Below are positions 18,038 to 23,721 of a stretch of DNA of 23,721 nucleotides, one piece after another. Source of the stretch: Hypsibius dujardini (taxonomy: Eukaryota; Tardigrada; Eutardigrada; Parachela; Hypsibiidae); the NCBI GenBank assembly GCA_001579985.1, contig LRSR01008231.1:1-23721 (forward strand). Direction: 5' to 3'. The translations under genes were made by a program, and so were the position numbers. Each line of letters opens with the position of its first letter. The first letter of the stretch is position 1. A model generated the notes under the pieces. It searched no databases. It was not told where the DNA came from and saw only the letters and a program-made list of their open reading frames with translations.

Positions 18038-21000
18038 ATAAACTAAAATGAAACAGCTAAGTAATAACAGAATGAATATTGAAGGCATCGGCTCAGTGTC
18101 AACCGACCACAATAAAGCGGAAGTGGCATAAATCTAGTCGGCACTCGGCCGGTGACACAGTTCCAAATTAAGTAATTTAACTTAACAAATGTACAAATAA
18201 ATTTTGTCTCTCGCAAAGCCAGTGGACAACGGAAATCCGCACGACTACAGTAATTGAAAACACAACGGCCATCGCTAGACTGACCTTCACACCGGCTTTG
18301 TGAGCGGGTCCGTCTGGGTCGACCGTCTGGATGTAGCAGGGGGAGGCACCGCGCAGCACGAAGCCGTAACCCACGGCATCGGACTCCACTTGAATCACCT
18401 TCCGAACAAAGCCGCTATCTGGTTCCAGCATACGCTCCTTGGCAATGTGCCGCCGTTCAAACGCCGGTCGGAAGGGATTAAGAGTGGACGGGGAGCCGCC
18501 GCTGCCGCTGGAAGTGTCACTGAAGAGCGTCGGTGTGGGCGACATCGGTGAAAGGGATCCATTACCTGCCGGGAGAATGAGCAGACTTTTTAGACAGCTC
18601 GAAAAGAAACGGAAACGATAACCACAAGAGAGCCTGGCGCCAAATTTAGCAACTACGTAAATATAAACCACTTACCGTGGCTATCAAAACCGGGATAGAT
18701 TTCATAGGCCGACGCTGTCTTCGGGAGGAACTTGATGTTCTGCATGGATGCTTCCTTCTGCACGTTTGGCAGCAGAAACAGGTCGTGAAGACGCCGCCGA
18801 TAGTTGAAGTCGAAGGCAAAATTATAGAAATTGTCAGCGACTCGGAACTTGGCCGAAGGGACCCCATCAACTGCGAAAACACAAGCATTATTCCGGATAT
18901 GAGAATCAAAGAGGGACAAATAGCTACAAAGACAGAAGAGACAGTCAAATCGACAGGCAGATAAACAGACAGATACACACAGACAAACATACATATATAC
19001 AAACACATAACGTGCAAGCACAACCATGCAGACAGGGCGGCAGGCAGGCAGGCATGCAGACAAGGAGGCAGGCAGGCAGGCAGGGAGGCAGGCAGGGAGG
19101 CAGACAGGCAGGCAGACAGGGAGGCAGGCAGGCAGGCAGGAAGATAGACAGACAAAACAAACAGACAAGATCGAACGCTAGTTAAACGATAGTTAAGCCC
19201 ACGCACGTCACTTACGGCATTTAATCAAACCAGCATCTAGTAGTTGCTGACAACTGACCACCGCTTCATCCAGATTGCGTGACTCATTCTTCCTAATCAG
19301 CCACTGGGCAAACTCGGCGCCCTTGAAAGCATCCGCAACAATCTTATCTCCCGCTTGGAACTTTCTCAGGCACGACTGCGGCTCGGAGTGTAGCCTAATA
19401 TGAGGGTGAGCACACATTAGTATGCAGTCTTCCAGCATGCGCCTAGTAGTTCGGCGAGTCTAGAAGCCGGGGATCGAACTCCGAAGGTCGACAGTGACTC
19501 GACCCTCCAAATTTTACAATGGAAAACTCAATCACATTAACAACCATTCCGAGAATTCTTTTCCCGACACTGTGGCCGGTGAACCCGTTGAAGTTCGTAC
19601 CTATCATGCAGTCGCTGGGCGAAAAAGAACAGCCGAGTGACTTGCGTAACGGGGAAGGTGTTGTCGTCCTGCCGGAAGCGGAAAAAAAGATGCTGGTCCT
19701 TGAACAAATGATCATCGGTCACTGCAAGGGCAGATCACTCATTATCATCATCTCCCTTTGAAATGCATCAATTCGCTCAACCGACGAACCGTGGTGAAGG
19801 ATTCGTGATTTCTGAAGAATGTTCATAAGGAAAACGGCCGCCACCCGGCTGGGCGCTTCATTCTCCTCAATTAACCAGCTTAGGCAATCCGCCGCATCAA
19901 AGGAGCAGCTATACACGCGTAAATGATGACGACGATCCCTGCAAACACCAAACACATAAAGCATAACCAAAAAACCCAATTTGTCAATACACAGTCGACA
20001 TCGTTTGAACGAATCGCAAAGTTCACAATTTCCCTACCGGCTCCTCGAATCTTTCTTTTTCACTTATGAACAACTCACCTAACTAAGTCCGGAGCAAGAT
20101 GCATGCGATATCTGGAGAAAGAAGAAACCTTAACGAAAACAATCTCACATGGTGGCCAAAAGTGACGGCAGTCGTCATCGGGTCGGAATGCACACAGCAA
20201 ATCAAGTAAGCAGCAGACACATAAAGTCCATTAGAAAAACCTCATATATATCAATCAACCAAAACAACGCCCTCATAATCTGAAGTTAACGCAGTTTCAA
20301 TGAACACAATTATAAGGCACATACTAAAACATGTACTGTACTCCTGTACTGTACTCTTCTGTGGTGTAATAGAGAGTTTTCGCAAACGGTATATCTCATG
20401 GTATAGCGGTACAGTATAGAAAACTCTTTCTGACCCCGGTTCATTTTTCTATAATGTACGGCTATACCGTGAGATATACCGTTTGCGAAAACTCTCTAAT
20501 GTTTTGCATCTGCGTTTAAAAAAACAAGCCAAGCAATTTTGGTTCGGCAAAGCAATAGAAATCGGAGAAGCAAACTAAATTGTATGAAAGTAACATTTTT
20601 TGAAAACTCGCTAGACAATGATAGTTTATAAAATACGACTCATATTTACTCTGTTGAAAAAAACAACAAATAAATGTTATAGAAACAAAAATAGTAGATT
20701 GACATTCAACTATAGTTCAGGCGTTCTTGCCGTCAAACTGTGCGACTATCATGTTTTCTAGTACCAAGTTCAAATTTTTTTAGCTTCTTGCAATCTATTT
20801 TACTCCTTCGATTCCTATTGTTTTGTAGAAGCATAATCAATTAGGTTGTTTTTTAAAACGCAACTGCAAAACATTACGTAGAACAGTACAGTACCGTCCA
20901 GTACAGTATAGTACCGTCCAATACAGTACATGAGTACAGTACATCAGTACAGTACATGAGTACAGTACATCAGTACAGTACATCAGTACAGTACACGAGT

Positions 21001-21516
21001 ACAGTACACGAGTACAGTACACGAGTACAGTACACGACTACAGTACACGAGTACAGTACACGAGTACAGTACATGAGTACAGTACATGAGTACAGTACAC
21101 GACTACAGTACAATAGTACAGTACACGTTTTAGTACGTGCCCAATTGTAATAGTCTCGTTGACGTCGAACAATCGTATTATAAATCTAAGTAAGCGTGTA
21201 TTTACAGATTAAAAAACGAAATTATCCAACTTCATCGGTCGAAGAAGTCACAAAATGTTTTGCAAATCGGACAGACCATCGGTCAACAAGTTCGTATCCC
21301 TCAATGAGCCAATCCAGCAAGCAACGACTGTGTAAATCCAACCATCAGCAAAGAATCAATGCAATAGTATAATACAATCATACAATCAATCAATTAATCA
21401 GCAACCCGCTACACATTCGTCATACACTTTCCCGTTTTCCACGCTTCCTTCACCCACCTGAGTTGCTCGCCGATCGCCAACAGCTCGAAATCCTCCGCTA
21501 AATGTTCGTTATTCAT
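17591..21516 (-). CDS. DEPTOR: DEPTOR-like mTOR regulator (DEP-DEP-PDZ)
   Basis: Eight exons on the minus strand join to 384 residues: 21516-21458, 20111-20079, 19938-19790, 19721-19601, 19394-19216, 18870-18676, 18565-18285 and 17728-17591; all introns are GT-AG. DEP 1 (about 31-105) has GEQLR before it, then DRRHHLRVY, CLSWLIEENEA and HLFFRFRQDD. DEP 2 (about 130-205) has FAQWLIRKNES and ends in FNYRRRL. After a Ser/Pro/Thr-rich linker (247-280) comes a PDZ domain (about 299-377) with carboxylate loop GYGFVLRG and YIQTVDPDGPAHKAGVK. Human DEPTOR (409 aa) has the same order; it binds mTOR kinase through PDZ and linker and restrains both mTOR complexes. The start ATG has A at -3. The acceptor of exon 5 was chosen at 19394 because the length then matches DEPTOR; an upstream AG would add 15 residues. 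The gene looks intact. Confidence 0.94.
17950..18037. repeat. CAGA microsatellite in DEPTOR intron 7
   Basis: Nearly pure (CAGA)n in the 556-bp last intron of the DEPTOR-like gene. Confidence 0.95.
18951..19158. repeat. CAGA/GGCA compound microsatellite in DEPTOR intron 5
   Basis: CAGA-like units followed by (GGCA)n with GGGA and GACA variants. It fills most of the 345-bp intron between the second DEP exon and the next. It is the same compound type as in NitFhit intron 6. Confidence 0.93.
20370..20498. mobile_element. MITE, 129 bp including TA flanks (family 2), in DEPTOR intron 1
   Basis: TAGAGAGTTTTCGCAAACGG at the left, and the same on the other strand at the right. The arms run for about 53 bases with only three or so mismatches (through GGTATATCTCA and TATAGAAAA). 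Only about 20 bases separate them. TA is at both ends. No coding capacity. Confidence 0.83.
20882..21128. repeat. 13-bp GTAC-rich minisatellite in DEPTOR intron 1
   Basis: The unit is GTACAGTACACGA, with variants ATGA, ATCA, ACTA and AATA at its end. The copies are regular from about 20930 on and looser before that. Because 13 is not a multiple of three, and no unit holds a stop in some frames, the array gives meaningless open frames on both strands. Confidence 0.93.
21130..21457. other. Rest of DEPTOR intron 1
   Basis: AT-rich, with several CAATCAATC stretches. No gene or element recognised. Confidence 0.4.
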
Positions 21517-22679
21517 CCTTGCCGATCATATGGTAAATCAAATCAAACGCCACATGAAACTCCACACAGCAGATGGAAGACGCGCTTCTTTTTCAGGTTC
21601 AACCAGATGCGCAAATTTTCATTCCAAATTCCAACGTGCCCCAATAAAGAAAAAGCCTTCGCACCTGCAAGGCATAACAATAATAATAATGCATCGTCCA
21701 CTAATTGAATCGACTCAGCGAAGCGAAGTCAAATGAAATGATGCAACAACCTTTTCTCTTTAAACGTCTGCAGATTAGACGCTAACGAGACTTAACTATC
21801 CCTCAAAAAGGGTTTGCCTGCTTTCGATGAATACAAAATACAGACACTAACGAGACCTATCAACGCGAAAGCACGCCAGTCAAACGCGTAGACTGGCCCG
21901 CGGGGCACGCGTATTCTTCTCCTTATCTGATCACTTACGACACACTCCGGCCAAGTACAACACACGACTCGGGCTTTTAATAAAAGTCTCAACTCAGCAA
22001 AACTACTGAAGGTTTGCCCGAAAACAAACCCAAAAAATAAATCAAGGTTCCTGACCACTGTCCGAGTGATAAAGCCGACTTGATTAGCTGATTGGTTGAT
22101 TGGCGTACTGTTTGTCCCGTGAAAAATTGCGGCTGTGTCCAATTGGTTTATTCAAGTGGTTGATTGCATGCAACTGCACTGCACATTGAGCGTCTGCGTT
22201 CTAAACTAAGGCATTGATTGATGAATTGTTCGCCAGCCATAAACTTGCAAAGAACAACTAATTTATAGCCATCATAACATATTTGCTGCGCTTGTAGTTT
22301 GTAGTTAAGCAGTTTAGCAGTTTTTTTAATAGTTTAGAACTAACTTATTGCCGTCCTGTAGGGCAGTCGCAATGTCACGATTTCAATCGAAATATATATC
22401 AGTAAACCGCAACTCAGTCCTCAATGCCTAACGACAGATTGATTGATCAACGATCCGATCATATTGTGCGTGCAATTTGAAATCTTACGCAATCGAGCTT
22501 TTTCCGCAGCGCGAAGCTTCTCTTTTTTCTCTTCCCTCAATCATTTGCAGCTACCAAAAAAGGGAAACCCTCACCAAAAAACCTATTATCTTAGAGAGTT
22601 GCACATTTTAAGCAGAGGATCAGTCTAGAGTCGAGACACGATCTCAAAAGACTCATTGCAGTCGAGACCGGAAAAATAT
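21517..22679. other. Upstream flank of the DEPTOR-like gene
   Basis: No gene recognised. The promoter and 5' UTR of the DEPTOR-like gene should start here and run to higher coordinates on the minus strand. GACGCTAACGAGAC and GACACTAACGAGAC occur about 65 bases apart as a short direct repeat near 21778-21855. Confidence 0.4.
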
Positions 22680-22829
22680 TACTGTATATCCGCGATAGAT
22701 AGCGACAGTCGTACTGGAATGGAACGTGTGCACGGGCTCTGTGCGCCGTACACACAGCACAAGCGCCGCGTGGCCGATTAAACGTTCCACAGCTCGTACG
22801 CTGTCGCTATCTATCGCGGAAATACAGTA
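22680..22829. mobile_element. MITE, 150 bp including TA flanks (family 1, copy B)
   Basis: TACTGTATATCCGCGATAGA at the left and, on the other strand, TACTGTATTTCCGCGATAGA at the right. The arms continue through TAGCGACAG and, after small gaps, TGGAACG. TA lies at both ends. Length and outer ends agree with the element at 8225-8373; the inner sequences differ. Confidence 0.82.
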
Positions 22830-22835
22830 CATTCA

Positions 22836-22890
22836 CGGTACGATACGGCGTACGATACGGCGTACGGTACGGCGTACGATTCTACGTATG
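22836..22890. repeat. 12-bp minisatellite beside the MITE
   Basis: CGATACGGCGTA occurs twice, followed by CGGTACGGCGTA and the more diverged CGATTCTACGTA. It starts only a few bases after the right end of the MITE. Confidence 0.9.
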
Positions 22891-23402
22891 CAATCCCGAA
22901 ACTCGAAATTGATACTTCTGTTATTGCAAAAAGTCATGTAAAAGATGGTATACATACCGTGTAGGTCGCTCTGCATGCAGGTTAATCTGTGGAGACAGTC
23001 TGCGATACAGAGATATAGGCAGAGATGTGATACCTTCGATACGATTGACGATATTGCTGATAGACGTGAAAAAAGCGAGACAATTGGCGACTGTTCCGTA
23101 CAGTATATAATGAAACTAATTACAGCGAGCCTCCCTGGATATCGGCGTGTCGCACACAATACAAGACACTATAGTGCACACTACACTACGGTACATGTGT
23201 AATGCACATACGTGTATCCCAGACCCAGACAAGAAGTGTAGCGATAATCACGAATGCGTGTCGCGTCTACACAGGGGGGCCTTTCTCGAATGACGTCTAG
23301 GACTTGACGAGTTTCGAGTATATGTGATGATGCTCAGCGGAAGTGCAACTGGATGGCAGGCAAGAAGGCGAGAGACACCACGAAACAGGAAAGAGGAGAA
23401 AC
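22891..23402. other. Intergenic, nothing recognised
   Basis: No gene fragment, no repeat longer than a few units and no clear inverted repeat were seen. Confidence 0.4.
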
Positions 23403-23472
23403 GACCAGACCAGACCAGACCAGTTACGCTTCACACACACACACACACACACTGCACACACACTGCACACAC
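23403..23472. repeat. GACCA pentamer and CA microsatellites
   Basis: (GACCA)4 at 23403-23423, then (CA)n broken by two CTG triplets from 23431 to 23472. Confidence 0.92.
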
Positions 23473-23721
23473 AAATAAAACAACACCGGAGTATATACAA
23501 GTTTCGAGTGGAAAATGCTTAGACAACACCCAGCAGACCGCCGTCGTCGCGAGCACCAAACTACCACTGTCTGGAAGTGCGCCCGACGACGATGACTCAC
23601 GCCCGAAATATGCTGTCGAACCCCGCTGCTGCGACGACCGCGACCAGGCATCCAAAAACCATATCGCCGGCAAAAATCACCGCGCAGAAATCACAGAAAA
23701 CCATATACAAAAGCAGACAGC
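23473..23721. other. End of window, no supported gene
   Basis: Open frames exist on the minus strand, but they run into the CA repeat and have no recognisable domain. It may belong to a gene beyond the window. Confidence 0.35.

Noticed and set aside
18646-19206. Minus-strand frames of 171-186 aa rich in Cys, Leu, Pro and Ser
   Set aside because: Only 18676-18870 is exonic (DEPTOR exon 6); the remainder translates the GGCA/CAGA array in intron 5.
19395-19438. Upstream extension of DEPTOR exon 5 (MLEDCILMCAHPHI)
   Set aside because: It is in frame through another AG, but it adds residues with no counterpart in DEPTOR; the acceptor at 19394 gives an ungapped fit.
20882-21128. CRISPR-like array
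   Set aside because: Units are contiguous 13-mers without spacers, and the window is eukaryotic.
20837-21150. Tyr/Cys/Thr/Val-rich open frames on both strands
   Set aside because: They are the 13-bp minisatellite read in different frames.

Overview
This is nuclear DNA of an invertebrate animal. Three protein-coding genes can be assembled exon by exon across GT-AG introns. They are surrounded by short tetranucleotide microsatellites, minisatellites, foldback/MITE-type repeats and one dead mariner-like transposon. A fused nitrilase-Fhit gene is the form known from flies and nematodes, so a protostome is likely, but I cannot name the phylum or species.

Layout. 1-2002: AT-rich flank with a foldback repeat at the very start, two small tandem repeats and a weak minus-strand exon candidate. 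2003-5524 (+): complete ten-exon NitFhit gene (468 aa). 5525-9190: intergenic, holding half of a dispersed repeat pair, a perfect inverted-repeat MITE and a broken fibronectin III fragment that resembles a neural IgCAM of the contactin/neuroglian type. 9191-16048 (+): nine-exon gene for a secreted astacin metalloprotease (781 aa) with two bulb-type lectin domains and three PAN/Apple domains. 16049-17590: convergent intergenic spacer. 17591-21516 (-): eight-exon DEPTOR-like gene (DEP-DEP-PDZ, 384 aa). 21517-23721: flank upstream of DEPTOR with a second copy of the 150-bp MITE family and two small tandem repeats.

The genes are not a functional cluster. NitFhit is a metabolite-repair and dinucleotide-polyphosphate enzyme, the astacin is an extracellular protease, and DEPTOR is an mTOR regulator; their adjacency looks incidental.

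The two strongest points for follow-up are these. First, the astacin gene joins domains that I do not know to be combined (zymogen astacin, two B-lectins, three PAN), with phase-1 introns at the module borders. Second, introns that are otherwise about 70-110 bp are enlarged by identifiable insertions: a 283-bp TA-flanked MITE, a roughly 700-bp near-complete hairpin, a 1059-bp mariner remnant and many CAGA/GGCA microsatellites. All exon models were made by reading the sequence and by recalling family motifs; no alignment program or database was used.
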